From Mesorhizobium sp. B2-1-1 (GTDB lineage: Bacteria > Pseudomonadota > Alphaproteobacteria > Rhizobiales > Rhizobiaceae): a stretch of 64,000 bases of DNA. The first letter of the stretch is position 1. Each line of letters begins with the position of its first letter. Made by a program: the position numbers and the translations under genes. Positions 1 through 13,537 of this stretch are shown here, piece by piece. Location of the stretch: positions 186,001-250,000 of the forward strand of contig NZ_CP083954.1 in NCBI RefSeq assembly GCF_006442975.2, given 5' to 3'. Below the pieces are notes generated by a model that saw only the letters and a program-made list of their open reading frames with translations, was not told the DNA's origin and searched no databases.

Positions 1-1716
<1,716 letters not shown>

Positions 1717-1933
1717 GATGCTTTTGATTTCCTCGCCATGCGGCACCTCCTTGAGGCGGGTGCCTTGTGTGATTCCGAATTAAGACTACGCGCCGCCGCG
1801 TGTAAACCGCCAAGCGTTACCGAACTGGCGTCGGAAGGACGCATGGCGTTCAATGGTGGTTGATCTCCGTTCTTCCCCTGCTTTTCCAATGGCCGGCATT
1901 AAACCCCGCCGCCACATCTGCTAGCGTGAGCGC

Positions 1934-4696
1934 ATGAACATGCACATTCAAAACGAACCGGACGCTCCCGAGGCGATCACGCCGGCAGCCGCTGGCGGCG
2001 TCACGCCGATGATGGAGCAGTTCATCGAGATCAAGGCGGCGAACCCGGATTCGCTGCTGTTCTATCGGATGGGCGATTTCTACGAGCTGTTCTTCGAGGA
2101 TGCGGAGAAGGCGAGCCGGGCGCTCGGCATCGTGCTGACCAAGCGCGGCAAGCATCAGGGACACGACATCCCGATGTGCGGCGTGCCAGTGCATGCGGCG
2201 GACGACTATCTGCAGAAACTGATCGCGCAGGGTTTCCGCGTCGCCGTCTGCGAGCAGATCGAGGATCCGGCCGAAGCCAAGAAGCGCGGCTCCAAATCGG
2301 TGGTGCGCCGCGATGTGGTGCGGCTGGTGACGCCTGGCACCATCACCGAGGACAAATTGCTGGCGCCGTCGGAATCGAGCTTCCTGATGGCGCTGGGACG
2401 GGTGAAGGGCAGCAGCGATGCAAGAGGCGGGGAGCGCGGCGGCGCGACCGGGAACCAGGGGAGCTTTGCCCTAGCCTGGATCGACATTTCGACCGGCGCT
2501 TTCCGGGTCACAGACACCACCGCAGACCGGCTGCTCGCCGACATCTTCCGCGTCGATCCGCGCGAGCTGATCGTCGCCGATCCGGTGTTCCACGATCCCG
2601 AATTGCGACCGGTATTCGACATGCTCGGCCGCGTCGCCAACCCGCAGCCGCCGAGCCTGTTCGATTCGGCCTCGGCGGCCGCGCGCATCGCCCGCTTCTT
2701 CGAGGTGGCGACACCGGACAGCTTTGGTGCGTTTTCCCGTGCCGAGCTGTCGGCGATCTCGGGCGCCATCGCCTATGTCGAAAAGACGCAGAAGGCCGAG
2801 CGGCCGCCGCTGTCGCGCCCCGAGCGCGAGGAGGCCGGCTCGACCCTGTTCATCGACCCGGCGACGCGCGGCAACCTGGAACTGCTGCGCACGCTGTCGG
2901 GCAGCCGTGAAGGCTCATTGTTCAAGGCGATCGACCGCACGGTGACCGGCGGCGGCGCCAGGCTGCTCGCCGACCGGCTGATGGCACCGCTGACCGATCC
3001 GGCGGCAATTGCCGCGCGGCTGGATTCGGTGTCGTTCTTCCGTTCCGAGACGCGGCTTTGCCAGGCGGTGCGGGCGAGCCTGAAGAGCGTCGCCGACATG
3101 CCGCGCGCGTTGTCGCGGCTGGCGCTCAACCGCGGCGGCCCGCGCGACCTCGGCGCGCTGCGCGCCGGCTTCGAGGCGGCCGGCACCATCGCGGGGATAT
3201 TTGCCGCGACCGCCCTGCCCCAGGAATTGGCGGCGGCGCTCGCCGCCATCCGGGCGCTGCCGCACGCGCTTGCCGGGCATCTGACGCAGGCACTTGGCGA
3301 GGAACTGCCGCTGCTGAAGCGCGACGGCGGCTTCATCCGAGGCGGCTACAACGCCGAGCTCGACGAGATGCGGGCGCTGCGCGACGAGTCGCGAAAAGTG
3401 ATCGCCGGGCTGGAGCGTTCGCTGATCGAGGAGACCGGCATTCGGTCCCTGAAGATCCGGCACAACAATGTGCTCGGCTACTACATCGAGGTGACCGCCA
3501 ACCACCACGCGGTGATGACCGGCAGCGACGGCGCCAAGGCGCGCTTCATCCACCGCCAGACCATGGCCAACGCCATGCGCTTCACCACGACGGAGCTGGC
3601 GGAGCTGGAAACAAAGATCGCCAATGCCGCCGACCGGGCGCTGAGCATCGAGCTTGCGGCCTTCGACGCGCTGACGGCGGAAGCGGTCGGCGAAGCGGAG
3701 AAGATCCGCGCCGGGGCCGATGCGCTCGCCGTGCTGGACGTGTCGGCGGCGCTCGCGCTTTTGTCGGAAAGCGAGGCCTGGTGCCGGCCGCTGGTCGATG
3801 CCAGCCTTGCCTTCGAGATTTCGGGTGGGCGCCATCCCGTGGTCGAACAGGCGCTGCGGCGCTCCGGCGAAGGGCCGTTCGTGGCCAATGACTGCGACCT
3901 GTCGCCGGAGGGCAGCGCCAAGAACGGCGCGATCTGGCTGCTGACCGGCCCCAATATGGGGGGTAAATCAACATTCCTGCGGCAGAACGCGCTGATCGCC
4001 ATCCTGGCCCAGACCGGCTCTTTCGTCCCGGCGACATCGGCCCATATCGGCGTCGTCGACCGCCTCTTTTCCCGCGTCGGCGCCTCGGACGATCTGGCGC
4101 GCGGCCGATCGACCTTCATGGTCGAGATGGTCGAGACGGCGGCGATCCTCAACCAGGCCGGCCAACGGGCGCTGGTAATCCTCGACGAGATCGGCCGCGG
4201 CACCGCCACGTTCGACGGCCTGTCGATCGCCTGGGCCGCGGTGGAATATCTGCACGAGAAGAACCGCTGCCGGGCGATCTTCGCCACGCATTTCCACGAA
4301 ATGACCTCGCTTGCCGGCAAGCTGGCGCGGCTCCACAACGTCACCATGCGGGTCAAGGAATGGGAGAACGACGTCGTCTTCCTGCACGAGGTCGGCAAGG
4401 GCGCGGCCGACCGCTCCTACGGCGTCCAGGTGGCGCGGCTGGCCGGCCTGCCGGAGGCGGTGGTGGACCGTGCCAAGGAAGTGCTGCACCAGCTCGAGGA
4501 AGGCGAGGTTTCGGGCAAGACCAACCGGCTGGTCGACGACCTGCCGCTGTTTTCAGTGGCGGTGAAGCGGGAAGCGCAGAAGCCGGTCAAGAGCGACGCG
4601 CTGGGCTTCGCACTCAGTGACATCAATCCCGATGAGATGACGCCGAGGGAAGCGCTGGAAGCGCTTTATCGGTTGAAGGGGTTGGCGGGGACGTAA
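1934..4696 (+). CDS. mutS: DNA mismatch repair protein MutS
   Basis: Recognises base mismatches and small loops and starts methyl-independent mismatch repair with MutL. The protein has 920 residues, slightly longer than the 850-900 usual for the family; the excess is a Gly/Arg/Ser-rich loop near residues 158-176. The mismatch-wedging Phe-Tyr-Glu motif is at 49-51 (MGDFYELF). The ATPase has Walker A GPNMGGKS near 672-679 and Walker [12 protein letters not shown] near 747-757, followed by the FATHFHEM signature. The start ATG gives MNMHIQNEP; an ATG two codons downstream is a possible alternative. It faces the aldo/keto reductase gene across an inverted repeat. Confidence 0.98.
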   Translation: MNMHIQNEPDAPEAITPAAAGGVTPMMEQFIEIKAANPDSLLFYRMGDFYELFFEDAEKASRALGIVLTKRGKHQGHDIPMCGVPVHAADDYLQKLIAQGFRVAVCEQIEDPAEAKKRGSKSVVRRDVVRLVTPGTITEDKLLAPSESSFLMALGRVKGSSDARGGERGGATGNQGSFALAWIDISTGAFRVTDTTADRLLADIFRVDPRELIVADPVFHDPELRPVFDMLGRVANPQPPSLFDSASAAARIARFFEVATPDSFGAFSRAELSAISGAIAYVEKTQKAERPPLSRPEREEAGSTLFIDPATRGNLELLRTLSGSREGSLFKAIDRTVTGGGARLLADRLMAPLTDPAAIAARLDSVSFFRSETRLCQAVRASLKSVADMPRALSRLALNRGGPRDLGALRAGFEAAGTIAGIFAATALPQELAAALAAIRALPHALAGHLTQALGEELPLLKRDGGFIRGGYNAELDEMRALRDESRKVIAGLERSLIEETGIRSLKIRHNNVLGYYIEVTANHHAVMTGSDGAKARFIHRQTMANAMRFTTTELAELETKIANAADRALSIELAAFDALTAEAVGEAEKIRAGADALAVLDVSAALALLSESEAWCRPLVDASLAFEISGGRHPVVEQALRRSGEGPFVANDCDLSPEGSAKNGAIWLLTGPNMGGKSTFLRQNALIAILAQTGSFVPATSAHIGVVDRLFSRVGASDDLARGRSTFMVEMVETAAILNQAGQRALVILDEIGRGTATFDGLSIAWAAVEYLHEKNRCRAIFATHFHEMTSLAGKLARLHNVTMRVKEWENDVVFLHEVGKGAADRSYGVQVARLAGLPEAVVDRAKEVLHQLEEGEVSGKTNRLVDDLPLFSVAVKREAQKPVKSDALGFALSDINPDEMTPREALEALYRLKGLAGT

Positions 4697-4731
4697 ATTG
4701 AACCTGCTGGCACGGCGGTATCGCCGAAACC

Positions 4732-4915
4732 GCCAATCTCCCCCCTTGAGGGGGAGATGTCCGGCAGGACAGAGGGGGGCCTCTTAACTTGCCCCCTGAC
4801 GATGCCCGCCGGAGCATGCCAGCGCGGAAGCCGTCGTTGTAAAAATTAATATGTTGGCGGGACAGCGCCCCCCTCTGCCCTGCCGGGCATCTCCCCCTCG
4901 AGGGGGGAGATTGGC
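4732..4915. repeat. Inverted-repeat element between convergent genes
   Basis: Two arms of about 49 bases (4732-4780 and 4866-4915) are near-perfect reverse complements. Each arm also contains its own small palindrome of C5-TTGA-G5 or C5-TCGA-G6 type. The arms carry GGAGATGTCCGGCAGGACAG and its complement-like partner. The element fills the gap between mutS and the aldo/keto reductase gene and could act as a bidirectional transcription barrier. It looks like an intergenic mosaic repeat of rhizobia; no coding capacity is credible. Confidence 0.8.
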
Positions 4916-4932
4916 AGCTTCACCGACAACGC

Positions 4933-5778
4933 TCAGATCATCTCCAGCCCGCGTTTGCGGCTCGGCGGCGGGAAGGCGCGGTCGAGGTCGGCGAGGTCTT
5001 CGCGCGTAAGCTCGATGTCGAGTGTCGCGACATTCTGGCGGACATGGTCCTGGCTGCTGGCCTTGGGAATGGCGATGACGCCATCCTGGTGCATCACCCA
5101 GGCCAGTGCGATTTGCGCCGGTGTCACGCCATGGCGGGCTGCGACCGCGTCTAAACTGGCGTTGCGCGCCAAGGCGCCCTGCTCGACCGGCGAATAGGCC
5201 ATCAGAGGAATTCCGCGTTTCCGGCTCCAGGGCGCCAGATCGAACTCAAGGCCGCGCCGGACCAGATTGTAGAGCACCTGGTTGGTCTGGACGTTGCCGC
5301 CGTCGGGCAGGCCGACCAGCTCTTCCATCTCCCCTGTGTCGAAATTGCTGACGCCCCAGTGGCGGATCTTGCCGGCTTTCTTCAGCGCCTCGAAAGCTTC
5401 GACGGTTTCGGCCAGGGGCACGCTGCCCGGCCAATGCAGCAGATAAAGATCGATACGGTCGGTGGCGAGGCGCTTCAGGCTGTTTTCGCAGGCGCGCTGC
5501 ACGCCGGCGCGCGAGGCGTTGGACGGCAGCACCTTCGAGACCAGGAAGACCTCGGCACGCTGCCCGGCAATGGCTTCGGCCACCACCTCCTCGGCGCCGC
5601 CGCTGGCGTACATTTCGGCGGTGTCGATCAGCTTGACGCCGAGATCGAGACCAAGCTTGAGGGCATTCACCTCCTCCGCGCGGCGGCGCGAATCCTCGCC
5701 CATTTTCCAGGTGCCCTGGCCGAGAACGGGGATGGCTTCGCCGCAGGGCAGCGTGGTGGTTCTGACGCTCGATGGCAT
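4933..5778 (-). CDS. Aldo/keto reductase
   Basis: NADPH-dependent oxidoreductase of the aldo/keto reductase superfamily, 281 residues, predicted cytosolic. The catalytic tetrad is visible as Asp52, Tyr57 (DTAEMY), Lys82 (VSKVLPS) and His115 (LLHWPG). The cofactor-binding part shows IPKASS near residue 238. The substrate cannot be told from sequence; 2,5-diketo-gluconate reductase-like enzymes are the nearest broad group. The start ATG at 5778 is followed by MPSSVRTTTLPCGE. It is the last gene before the copper block and probably has its own promoter. Confidence 0.9.
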   Translation of the reverse strand: MPSSVRTTTLPCGEAIPVLGQGTWKMGEDSRRRAEEVNALKLGLDLGVKLIDTAEMYASGGAEEVVAEAIAGQRAEVFLVSKVLPSNASRAGVQRACENSLKRLATDRIDLYLLHWPGSVPLAETVEAFEALKKAGKIRHWGVSNFDTGEMEELVGLPDGGNVQTNQVLYNLVRRGLEFDLAPWSRKRGIPLMAYSPVEQGALARNASLDAVAARHGVTPAQIALAWVMHQDGVIAIPKASSQDHVRQNVATLDIELTREDLADLDRAFPPPSRKRGLEMI

Positions 5779-5856
5779 GGCAGGCTCCAGTTGAGACGGG
5801 ATCGCATCACAGGCCGGACGAGAAATTCAGAGGCGTTCTCGCCGAGCCGCGAAAGC

Positions 5857-6249
5857 TTACTTCACCGGATGGGCGGCGAGCCAGTCCTGCATCTGCTTGA
5901 TCTCGGCTTCCTGCGCCGCGATGACCGCCTCGGCCAGCTTGCGGATCTCGGGGTCCTTGCCGTTGGCGAGTTCGACCCTGGCCATGTCGATGGCGCCCTG
6001 GTGGTGAGGGATCATGCCGCGGACGAAATCGACGTCGGCATCGCCGGTGTATTTGGAGGCCATCATGTCGGCGTGCATCTTGTTCATCGCCGCCTTGTAG
6101 CCTGCGGTCGACGGGCCTTCCGCCCCCGTCGCCATGCCGGCCATGTCGTGCTTCATCTCCTCGCTTTGTGCGGGAACGCTTTCGAGAAAGACGGCAACCA
6201 GCATTCCAGCCGCCATCAGCAGCAGCACGATTTTTTTGGCCAAGGTCAT
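5857..6249 (-). CDS. DUF305 family secreted protein, copper-linked
   Basis: A 130-residue exported protein with a hydrophobic signal segment at about residues 5-27 ([20 protein letters not shown]). The mature part is rich in His and Met ([10 protein letters not shown]) and carries the DUF305 hallmark [15 protein letters not shown] near residues 77-91. DUF305 proteins such as CopM bind copper in the periplasm or outside the cell. It lies 43 bases downstream of the Cu+ ATPase gene on the same strand, so co-transcription from the CueR-type promoter is likely. The copper role is inferred from family and context. Confidence 0.88.
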   Translation of the reverse strand: MTLAKKIVLLLMAAGMLVAVFLESVPAQSEEMKHDMAGMATGAEGPSTAGYKAAMNKMHADMMASKYTGDADVDFVRGMIPHHQGAIDMARVELANGKDPEIRKLAEAVIAAQEAEIKQMQDWLAAHPVK

Positions 6250-6292
6250 TGATGGTCTCCTGTTGATCGGGTTTCGTATTTGGGGGATCGGC

Positions 6293-8797
6293 TCAAAGTT
6301 TCAATGTCCTCAGCCGCAACGCATTGGCGATCACTGAAACCGAGGACAGGCTCATCGCCGCCGCCGCCAGCATCGGCGACAACAGCGTGCCGGTCAGCGG
6401 ATAGAGCACGCCGGCCGCAACCGGCACGCCAAGCACATTGTAGAGGAAGGCGAAGAACAGGTTCTGCCTGATATTGCGGATGGTCGCCTGGGCCAGTGTG
6501 CGGGCACGCACGATGCCGTTGAGGTCGCCCTTGACCAATGTGATGCCGGCGCTTTCGACGGCGACATCGGCGCCGGTGCCCATGGCGATACCGACATCGG
6601 CGGCGGCCAAGGCCGGTGCGTCGTTGACGCCGTCGCCGGCCATGGCGACGCCGGCGCCCTTGCCGCGCAATTCCTCGACCAGCGCGCCCTTCTGTTCCGG
6701 CAACAGGCCGGCGCGGACTTCGTCGATGCCGAGACTGCTGGCGATCGCGTTTGCCGTGCGCTCATTGTCGCCGGTCGCCATGATGATCCTCAAGCCGCTG
6801 TCGTGCAGGGCCTTGATCGCCTCGGCGGTGGTCGCCTTGACCGGATCGGCGACGGCGACGATGCCGGCCAATTTCCTGTCCACGACGACGAACATCGCCG
6901 TCTTGCCATCGCCTTGTAGCGCCTCGGCCACGGCCGAAACGGTGGACACGTCGACACCGAGATCACGCATCATCGCGGCGTTGCCGAGCGCGACATTCCT
7001 GCCCGAAACGGCACCGGAAACACCCTTGCCGGTGACCGCCTCGAAGCCATTGGCTTCGGCGACCCTTACACCGCGGGTCGCGGCGCCTTCGACAATAGCC
7101 TCGGCCAGGGGATGCTCCGAGCCCTTCTCCAGGCTCGCGGCGAGGCCCAGCAATTCCTCCTCCGAAAACCCATCGGCGGCCACGACATCCGTCAGTTTCG
7201 GCCGGCCTTCGGTCAGTGTCCCCGTCTTGTCGACGATCAGCGTATCGACGGAAGCGAAGCGTTCGAGCGCGGCGGCCTCCTTGATCAGCACGCCGGCATG
7301 CGCCCCGCGTCCGGTAGCGGTCATGATCGACATCGGCGTGGCGAGGCCGAGTGCACAGGGACAGGCGATGATCAACACCGAGACCGCCGAGACGATCGCG
7401 AAGATCAGGCTGGGCTCTGGGCCGAAGACCGCCCAGGCGGCGAACGCGGCGATGGCGACCAGAACGACAGCCGGGACAAAGTAGAAGGAAACGCGGTCGG
7501 CCAAGCCTTGTATCGGGGCGCGCGAACGCTGCGCCTTGGCGACCAGCTCGACGATGCGCGAGAGCGTGGTCTCGGCGCCGATGCGGTCGGCGCGCATGAT
7601 CAGCGAGCCATTCTTGTTGAGCGTGCCGCCGGTGAGGGCATCCCCTTCGGCCTTCTCGACCGGCAACGGTTCGCCCGTGATCATCGATTCATCGATGGAA
7701 GAGCGGCCTTCGAGCACGGTACCGTCGACCGGCACGGCATCGCCGGGCCGGATGCGCAGGCGCTCGCCGGCCTTGACGCTGTCCAGCGGCACATCGCTCT
7801 CGGAACCGTCCTCTCCTATGCGGCGGGCGGTCTTGGGCGCAAGGTCGAGCAGGGCGCGGATCGCCGAGCCGGTCTTTTCGCGGGCGCGCAGTTCCAGCAC
7901 CTGGCCGAGAAAGACCAGCGCGACGATGACGGCTGCGGCCTCGAAATAGACCGGCACCGCCCCGCCATGGCCGCGGAACTGATGCGGAAAAATGTCCGGG
8001 AACAGCGTCGCGACGACGCTGTAGAGATAGGCCGCACCGACGCCGAGCGAAATCAGCGTCCACATGTTCGGGCTGCGGTTGCGGATCGAGTCCCAGCCGC
8101 GATGAAAGAACGGAAATGCGGCCCAAAGCACGACCGGGCTTGCGAGCGCCAGCTCGATCCAGACCTTTGTCCGGTCCTCGATCAGGTTCTCGAACGACAG
8201 ACCGATCATCGGCGCCATGGCGACGATGAGAAGGGGCACCGAGAGCACCGCACTGACCCAGAACCGCCTGGTGAAATCGACCAGTTCGGGATTTGGCCCC
8301 TCGTCACCGGTCGGAACGCCCATCGGCTCGAGAGCCATGCCGCAGATCGGGCAGGAGCCGGGCTTGTCACGGATGATCTCGGGATGCATCGGGCAAGTGT
8401 ATTGCGTGCCCTTCGGCATCGCTTCCGGCGCCTGCCGGTCGCCGAGATAGGTTTGCGGCGCCGCCTCGAATTTCGACTTGCAGCCGGCGGAGCAGAAATA
8501 GAAGCCCTGGCCGTCATGGCGCAGAAAATGCTTTGCCGTGGCGCGGTCCACGCTCATGCCGCAGACGGGGTCGGTGGCGGTCAGGTATGTTTCCGGCTTG
8601 GCCCGGAATTTCGAACGGCAGCTTTCGCTGCAGAAATGATAGAGACGGCCAGCATGCTGCGATACCGGCTTGCCGGCGGCTGGATCGACGGTCATGCCGC
8701 AGACCGGATCGCGTGTGACGGCGCCCGCATCCACGGCCGCACCTTTTGCCGCGCAGCAACGACCATGCGCGTGATGATCGTGATCTGAATGCGTCAT
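6293..8797 (-). CDS. copA: Copper-translocating P1B-type ATPase
   Basis: Exports Cu+ across the inner membrane using ATP. From ATG 8797 the protein has 834 residues. The N terminus is His-rich ([15 protein letters not shown]) and has two YHS-like metal domains (DPVCGM ... FCSESC and DPVCGM ... FCSAGC) instead of the usual HMA domain. A CPMHP heavy-metal-binding domain follows ([10 protein letters not shown] ... CPICGM). The transport core shows the CPC motif ([13 protein letters not shown]), DKTGT near residue 522, the HP motif (GSEHPLAEA), GDGVNDAP, and MSLSS in the last helix, which marks the Cu+ subgroup. A reading from the TTG at 8860 is rejected because that codon lies in the promoter -35 box. 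Confidence 0.95.
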   Translation of the reverse strand: MTHSDHDHHAHGRCCAAKGAAVDAGAVTRDPVCGMTVDPAAGKPVSQHAGRLYHFCSESCRSKFRAKPETYLTATDPVCGMSVDRATAKHFLRHDGQGFYFCSAGCKSKFEAAPQTYLGDRQAPEAMPKGTQYTCPMHPEIIRDKPGSCPICGMALEPMGVPTGDEGPNPELVDFTRRFWVSAVLSVPLLIVAMAPMIGLSFENLIEDRTKVWIELALASPVVLWAAFPFFHRGWDSIRNRSPNMWTLISLGVGAAYLYSVVATLFPDIFPHQFRGHGGAVPVYFEAAAVIVALVFLGQVLELRAREKTGSAIRALLDLAPKTARRIGEDGSESDVPLDSVKAGERLRIRPGDAVPVDGTVLEGRSSIDESMITGEPLPVEKAEGDALTGGTLNKNGSLIMRADRIGAETTLSRIVELVAKAQRSRAPIQGLADRVSFYFVPAVVLVAIAAFAAWAVFGPEPSLIFAIVSAVSVLIIACPCALGLATPMSIMTATGRGAHAGVLIKEAAALERFASVDTLIVDKTGTLTEGRPKLTDVVAADGFSEEELLGLAASLEKGSEHPLAEAIVEGAATRGVRVAEANGFEAVTGKGVSGAVSGRNVALGNAAMMRDLGVDVSTVSAVAEALQGDGKTAMFVVVDRKLAGIVAVADPVKATTAEAIKALHDSGLRIIMATGDNERTANAIASSLGIDEVRAGLLPEQKGALVEELRGKGAGVAMAGDGVNDAPALAAADVGIAMGTGADVAVESAGITLVKGDLNGIVRARTLAQATIRNIRQNLFFAFLYNVLGVPVAAGVLYPLTGTLLSPMLAAAAMSLSSVSVIANALRLRTLKL

Positions 8798-8829
8798 TTC
8801 GAATGCCTCTATCAAACTGCTTCGAGCCG

Positions 8830-8860
8830 GAGGTAGTCCTTCCAGTAACTGGAAGGTCAA
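8830..8860 (-). promoter_or_regulatory. CueR/HmrR-type copper promoter of copA
   Basis: On the minus strand, TTGACC (-35, 8855-8860) and TACCTC (-10-like, 8830-8835) are separated by 19 bases, the over-long spacer typical of MerR-family promoters. The spacer region holds a perfect palindrome, CCTTCCAGTTACTGGAAGG (8838-8856), almost identical to known CueR operators. It sits 33 bases upstream of the copA ATG. A CueR-type regulator is encoded at 17107-17526. Confidence 0.92.
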
Positions 8861-8984
8861 GGACTGGCTTGAATTTTATTGTCGCGGGTGTCCCGCACCA
8901 TGGAAACGCGTCAACCCGCCCCCATACCCAGCGCCGCGGAAACGCGCTATAGACGCCGCCCAAAAGGCAAGGCCAACCGGTACC

Positions 8985-11786
8985 ATGGCGAAAATCTCCC
9001 TGAAGCTCGATGAACTGATCGACGGCGACGCCTTGCGCCGCGAGATGACCGCGCTGACGGCGGCCACGACCGGGGACGGCTCCGGATCGGCCGCCCGCGC
9101 CGGGGTTCTCCAGCTTCTCAAGGGCCGGCTCGCCGCGGGCCGCAAAACAGCCGAGGCCATGCTGAAGCAGGATGGCGGCGGCAATGCCTGCGCCGAGCGG
9201 CTGTCGCATCTGATGGATGAGCTGATCCGGGCGCTCTACGATTTTGTCGCGACCCATGTCTACCGGGTAAAGAACCGGTCGGTGGCCGAACGCATGGCCG
9301 TCGTCGCGGTCGGCGGCTATGGGCGCGGCACGCTGGCGCCGGGATCCGACATCGACCTCCTGTTCTTGTTGCCCTACAAGCAGACGCCGTGGGGCGAACA
9401 GACAGTCGAATACATGCTCTACATGCTGTGGGACCTCGGGCTGAAGGTCGGCCACGCGACCCGCAACATCGAGGAATGCCTGCGGCTGTCGCGCACCGAC
9501 ATCACCATCCGCACCTCGATCCTGGAAGCGCGCTTCCTGTGGGGTGAGCAGAAGCTCTACGACGAACTGATGCTGCGCTTCGACCATGAGGTGGTGCGCA
9601 CCACCGGACCGGAATATGTGCAGGCCAAGCTCGCCGAACGCGACGAGCGCCATGCCAAGGCCGGCGAAAGCCGCTATCTGGTCGAGCCCAACGTCAAGGA
9701 CGGCAAGGGCGGCCTGCGCGACCTGCAGACGCTGTTCTGGATCGGCAAATATTTCTACCGGGTGCGCACCGGCGAGGAGCTGGTCGAGAAGGGCGTCTTC
9801 ACGCAGGCCGAATACCGCGAGTTCCAGAAGGCCGAGGATTTCCTGTGGGCCGTGCGCTGTCACATGCATTTCCTCACCGGCAAGGCCGAGGAGCGGCTGC
9901 ATTTCGACATCCAGCGCGAGATCGCGGAGCGGCTGGGCTACACCACGCATCCCGGCCTGTCGGCGGTCGAGCGCTTCATGAAGCACTATTTCCTCGTCGC
10001 CAAGGATGTCGGCGACCTGACCCGCATCTTCTGCGCCGCGCTCGAAGAGGAGCAGGCCAAGCATGTGCCGGGCTTCAACCGCATCTTCCTCACCTTCCAG
10101 CGCCGCAAGCGCAAGCTTGCCGGCACGTCGGATTTCATCGTCGACAACCACCGTATCAACATCGCCGACGACCAGGTGTTCGAGCGCGATCCGGTCAATC
10201 TGCTCAGGCTGTTCTGGTTCGCCGACAAGCACGGGCTGGAGTTTCACCCCGACGCGCTGAAGCTGCTCACCCGCTCGCTCGGCCTGGTCAACAAATCGCT
10301 CCGGCGCGACGAGGAGGCCAACCGGCTGTTCCTCGACATCCTGACCTCGGACCGCAACGCCGAGCTCAATCTGCGCCGCATGAACGAGGCGGGGCTGCTC
10401 GGCCGGCTGATCCCCGATTTCGGCAAGATCGTCGCCATGATGCAGTTCTCGATGTACCACCACTACACGGTCGACGAGCATCTGATCCGCTGCATCGGCG
10501 TGCTGGCCGAGATCGAGCGCGGCGACGGCGAGAAGGTGCATCCGCTGTCGCATTCGCTGATGCCGGGACTGAGAAAGAGCCGCGAAGCGCTCTACGTCGC
10601 CGTGCTGCTGCACGACATCGCCAAGGGCAGGCCGGAGGACCATTCGGAAGCCGGCGCGCGGATCGCCCGGCGCATCTGCCCGCATATGGGACTTTCGACC
10701 GCCGACACCGAAACGGTGGCCTGGCTGGTCGAGAACCATCTGGTCATGTCGATGACGGCGCAGACGCGCGATCTCAACGATCGCAAGACGATCGAGGACT
10801 TCGCCTCGATCGTGCAGTCCGTCGAGCGGCTGAAGCTGCTTCTCATCCTCACCGTCTGCGACATCAGGGGCGTCGGACCGGGCGTCTGGAACGGCTGGAA
10901 GGGCCAGTTGCTGCGCACGCTGTACTACGAGACCGAACTGCTGCTCACCGGCGGCTTCTCGGAAGTGTCGCGCGCCCAGCGCACGGCGGCGGCGCGCGAG
11001 TACCTGGCCGAAGCACTCGCCGGCTGGCCCGACAAGATCCGCAAACGCTATGTCGGCCTGCACTATGAGAATTACCTGTTGACCGTCGACCTGCCGGACC
11101 AGCTTCGCCACGCCGAATTCATCCGCGAGGCGGATGCGTCCGGCAACAAGCTCGCCACCATGGTCAAGACGCACCAGTTCGAGGCGGTGACCGAGATCAC
11201 CGTTTTGGCGCAGGACCATCCGCGCCTGCTGTCGGTGATCGCCGGCGCCTGTGCGGCGGCCGGCGGCAACATCGTCGACGCGCAGATCTTCACCACCTCG
11301 GACGGCCGCGCGCTGGACACGATCCTGATCTCGAGGGAGTTCGATCGCGACGAGGACGAGCGCCGGCGTGCCGAGCGCGTCGGGCGGCTGATCGAGGACG
11401 TGCTGTCGGGCAAGAGCTGGCTCCCGGAGATGATCGAGAAGCGCACCAAACCCAAGCGCGGCGCCAAGGTCTTCCGGATCGCGCCGCGCGCCGAAATCCG
11501 CAACACGCTGTCGAACCGATTTTCGGTGATCGAGGTCGAGGGGCTGGACCGGCCGGGCCTGTTGTCGGAGATCACCGGAACGCTGTCCGACCTGTCGCTC
11601 GACATCGCGTCGGCCCACATCACCACCTTCGGCGAAAAGGTGATCGATACGTTCTATGTCACCGATCTCACCGGCCAGAAGATCGACAGCCCGTCACGCA
11701 CCACCACCATCCGCAACCGGCTGACGGCGACGCTCGAGGGCACGGCCTCCGAACGCGGCAGCAGGACCAGGGCCGCCGCCGAGTGA
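8985..11786 (+). CDS. glnD: Bifunctional PII uridylyltransferase/uridylyl-removing enzyme
   Basis: Senses glutamine and adds or removes UMP on PII proteins, the top of the nitrogen-regulation cascade. It has 933 residues. The nucleotidyltransferase motif [17 protein letters not shown] lies near residue 110, the HD phosphohydrolase motif LLHDIAKG near 541, and two C-terminal ACT domains near 736 and 848 bind glutamine ([13 protein letters not shown] and [13 protein letters not shown]). All four domains look intact. The ATG follows AGGCAAGGCC at some distance. murJ follows after 46 bases, a common rhizobial order. Confidence 0.97.
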   Translation: MAKISLKLDELIDGDALRREMTALTAATTGDGSGSAARAGVLQLLKGRLAAGRKTAEAMLKQDGGGNACAERLSHLMDELIRALYDFVATHVYRVKNRSVAERMAVVAVGGYGRGTLAPGSDIDLLFLLPYKQTPWGEQTVEYMLYMLWDLGLKVGHATRNIEECLRLSRTDITIRTSILEARFLWGEQKLYDELMLRFDHEVVRTTGPEYVQAKLAERDERHAKAGESRYLVEPNVKDGKGGLRDLQTLFWIGKYFYRVRTGEELVEKGVFTQAEYREFQKAEDFLWAVRCHMHFLTGKAEERLHFDIQREIAERLGYTTHPGLSAVERFMKHYFLVAKDVGDLTRIFCAALEEEQAKHVPGFNRIFLTFQRRKRKLAGTSDFIVDNHRINIADDQVFERDPVNLLRLFWFADKHGLEFHPDALKLLTRSLGLVNKSLRRDEEANRLFLDILTSDRNAELNLRRMNEAGLLGRLIPDFGKIVAMMQFSMYHHYTVDEHLIRCIGVLAEIERGDGEKVHPLSHSLMPGLRKSREALYVAVLLHDIAKGRPEDHSEAGARIARRICPHMGLSTADTETVAWLVENHLVMSMTAQTRDLNDRKTIEDFASIVQSVERLKLLLILTVCDIRGVGPGVWNGWKGQLLRTLYYETELLLTGGFSEVSRAQRTAAAREYLAEALAGWPDKIRKRYVGLHYENYLLTVDLPDQLRHAEFIREADASGNKLATMVKTHQFEAVTEITVLAQDHPRLLSVIAGACAAAGGNIVDAQIFTTSDGRALDTILISREFDRDEDERRRAERVGRLIEDVLSGKSWLPEMIEKRTKPKRGAKVFRIAPRAEIRNTLSNRFSVIEVEGLDRPGLLSEITGTLSDLSLDIASAHITTFGEKVIDTFYVTDLTGQKIDSPSRTTTIRNRLTATLEGTASERGSRTRAAAE

Positions 11787-11832
11787 GCGCCACCATCACT
11801 TTGTCCCAATCGCGCAGGCAGTCTCCAAACGC

Positions 11833-13440
11833 ATGAGCCTCGTCAAGAAATTCGCTACGGTCGCTTCCGGCACGCTGATGAGCCGCGCGCTCGGTTTCGG
11901 CCGCGAGATGCTGATGGCGGCAGCACTGGGCACCGGACCGGTGGCCGACGCCTTCAACGCCGCCTTCCAGTTTCCCAACACCTTTCGCCGGCTGTTCGCC
12001 GAAGGCGCCTTCAACGCCGCCTTCGTGCCGCTGTTCGCCAAGGAGATCGAGACGCACGGCACCGACGGCGCCAAGCGCTTTTCAGAGGAAGTGTTCGGGG
12101 TGCTGTTCACGGCGCTGCTGGCGCTGACCATCGCCATGGAACTGGCGATGCCGCTGATCGTGCGCTACCTGGTGGCGCCGGGTTTCGCCGACACGCCGGG
12201 CAAGTTCGAGACGACCGTCACTCTGGCGACGATCATGTTCCCCTATCTCATCTGCATGTCGCTGGCCGCCATGATGGCGGGCATGCTGAATTCGCTACGC
12301 CGCTATTTCGCCGCGGCGATCGCGCCTGCCTTTCTCAACATCATCCTGATCAGCGTGCTTGGCTATGCCTGGTATCATGGGCTGGATGCGCATGCCGTCG
12401 GCTTCAGCCTGTCCTGGGGCGTTCTGGCGGCGGGCCTCGTGCAGCTCGCCATCGTCTGGGTGGCGGTTCGCAACGCCGGCATCTCGATCGGTTTCCGCCG
12501 GCCGAAGATGACGCCGAACGTGAAGCGGCTCCTGATCCTGGCGCTGCCGGCGGCGATCACCGGCGGCATCACCCAGATCAACCAGCTGATAGGCACCGCC
12601 ATCGCCTCGGCGCAGGACAGCGCCGTCTCCTCGCTCGCCTATGCCGACCGCGTCTACCAGCTGCCACTTGGCGTGGTCGGCGTCGCCGTTGCGATCGTGC
12701 TGTTGCCGGAACTGTCGCGGGCGCTGAAGTCGGGCAATCTGATCGAGGCGGCCAATCTGCAAAACCGCTCGGTCGAATTCACCTTGTTCATGACCTTGCC
12801 GGCTGCGGTGGCGCTCTGGGTCATGTCTGAGCCGATCGTGCGGCTGGTCTATGAGCGCGGCGCGTTCGCCACCAACCATTCGACGCCTGTCGTGGCGGCG
12901 ATCCTGGCGATCTTCGGGCTCGGCCTGCCGGCCTTCGTGCTGATCAAGGCGTTCACCCCGGGCTATTTCGCCCGCGAGGACACACGCACGCCGATGATCT
13001 TCGCCGCCATCTCGGTGGCGGTGAACGTCGCCACCGCGCTGACGCTGTTTCCGAGGATGGGCGCGCCCGGCATCGCCGTGGCCTCGGCGGTGGCCGGCTG
13101 GGTCAACGCGCTGATGCTGCTCGGGGTGCTGATCCGGCGCGGCCATTGGGGCCGCGACGTGCCTCTTTTGAAGCGCATTCCGCGTCTGGTGCTCTCGGCG
13201 GCGGTGATGGGCGTCGCCCTCTATTTCGCCGAACACTGGCTGAGCGCCAGGCTCGGCTCCGGCTCGCCGCTGGTCGTCAAGGCGACGACGCTGCTGGGGC
13301 TGGTGGCCGGCGGGGCGCTGCTCTACTTCGTCACGGCCTTTGCCAGCGGCGGCGCCGATTTCGGCATGATCCGGCGCAATGTGAAGCGCGGCTCAGGCAA
13401 GGCGACACCACCAGCCGTAAACGCCGAGCTGGACGAGTAG
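11833..13440 (+). CDS. murJ: Lipid II flippase MurJ
   Basis: Flips the peptidoglycan precursor lipid II across the inner membrane. The protein has 535 residues, mostly hydrophobic, consistent with 14 membrane segments of the MOP superfamily. The N-terminal signature SGTLMSRALGFGREMLMA and the FRRLFAEGAFNAAFVPLF motif near residue 55 identify MurJ/MviN. The family's QINQLI motif is present near residue 250. It lies 46 bases downstream of glnD and is probably transcribed with it. Confidence 0.96.
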   Translation: MSLVKKFATVASGTLMSRALGFGREMLMAAALGTGPVADAFNAAFQFPNTFRRLFAEGAFNAAFVPLFAKEIETHGTDGAKRFSEEVFGVLFTALLALTIAMELAMPLIVRYLVAPGFADTPGKFETTVTLATIMFPYLICMSLAAMMAGMLNSLRRYFAAAIAPAFLNIILISVLGYAWYHGLDAHAVGFSLSWGVLAAGLVQLAIVWVAVRNAGISIGFRRPKMTPNVKRLLILALPAAITGGITQINQLIGTAIASAQDSAVSSLAYADRVYQLPLGVVGVAVAIVLLPELSRALKSGNLIEAANLQNRSVEFTLFMTLPAAVALWVMSEPIVRLVYERGAFATNHSTPVVAAILAIFGLGLPAFVLIKAFTPGYFAREDTRTPMIFAAISVAVNVATALTLFPRMGAPGIAVASAVAGWVNALMLLGVLIRRGHWGRDVPLLKRIPRLVLSAAVMGVALYFAEHWLSARLGSGSPLVVKATTLLGLVAGGALLYFVTAFASGGADFGMIRRNVKRGSGKATPPAVNAELDE

Positions 13441-13537
13441 GCCGGGCAGCCCGACTGCAATAGCAGTCTTGATCGCAGCGTCATGTTCGTCCATAAGCGC
13501 GCCGTCGCAAGACTTTCGCCGCACGCGGTTTCCAGCC

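Noticed and set aside
8514..11618. A 1034-codon open frame on the minus strand
   Set aside because: It lies antisense to glnD and reads into copA. Its translation is rich in Arg, Gln, Asp and His with no domain pattern, typical of a GC-rich antisense frame.
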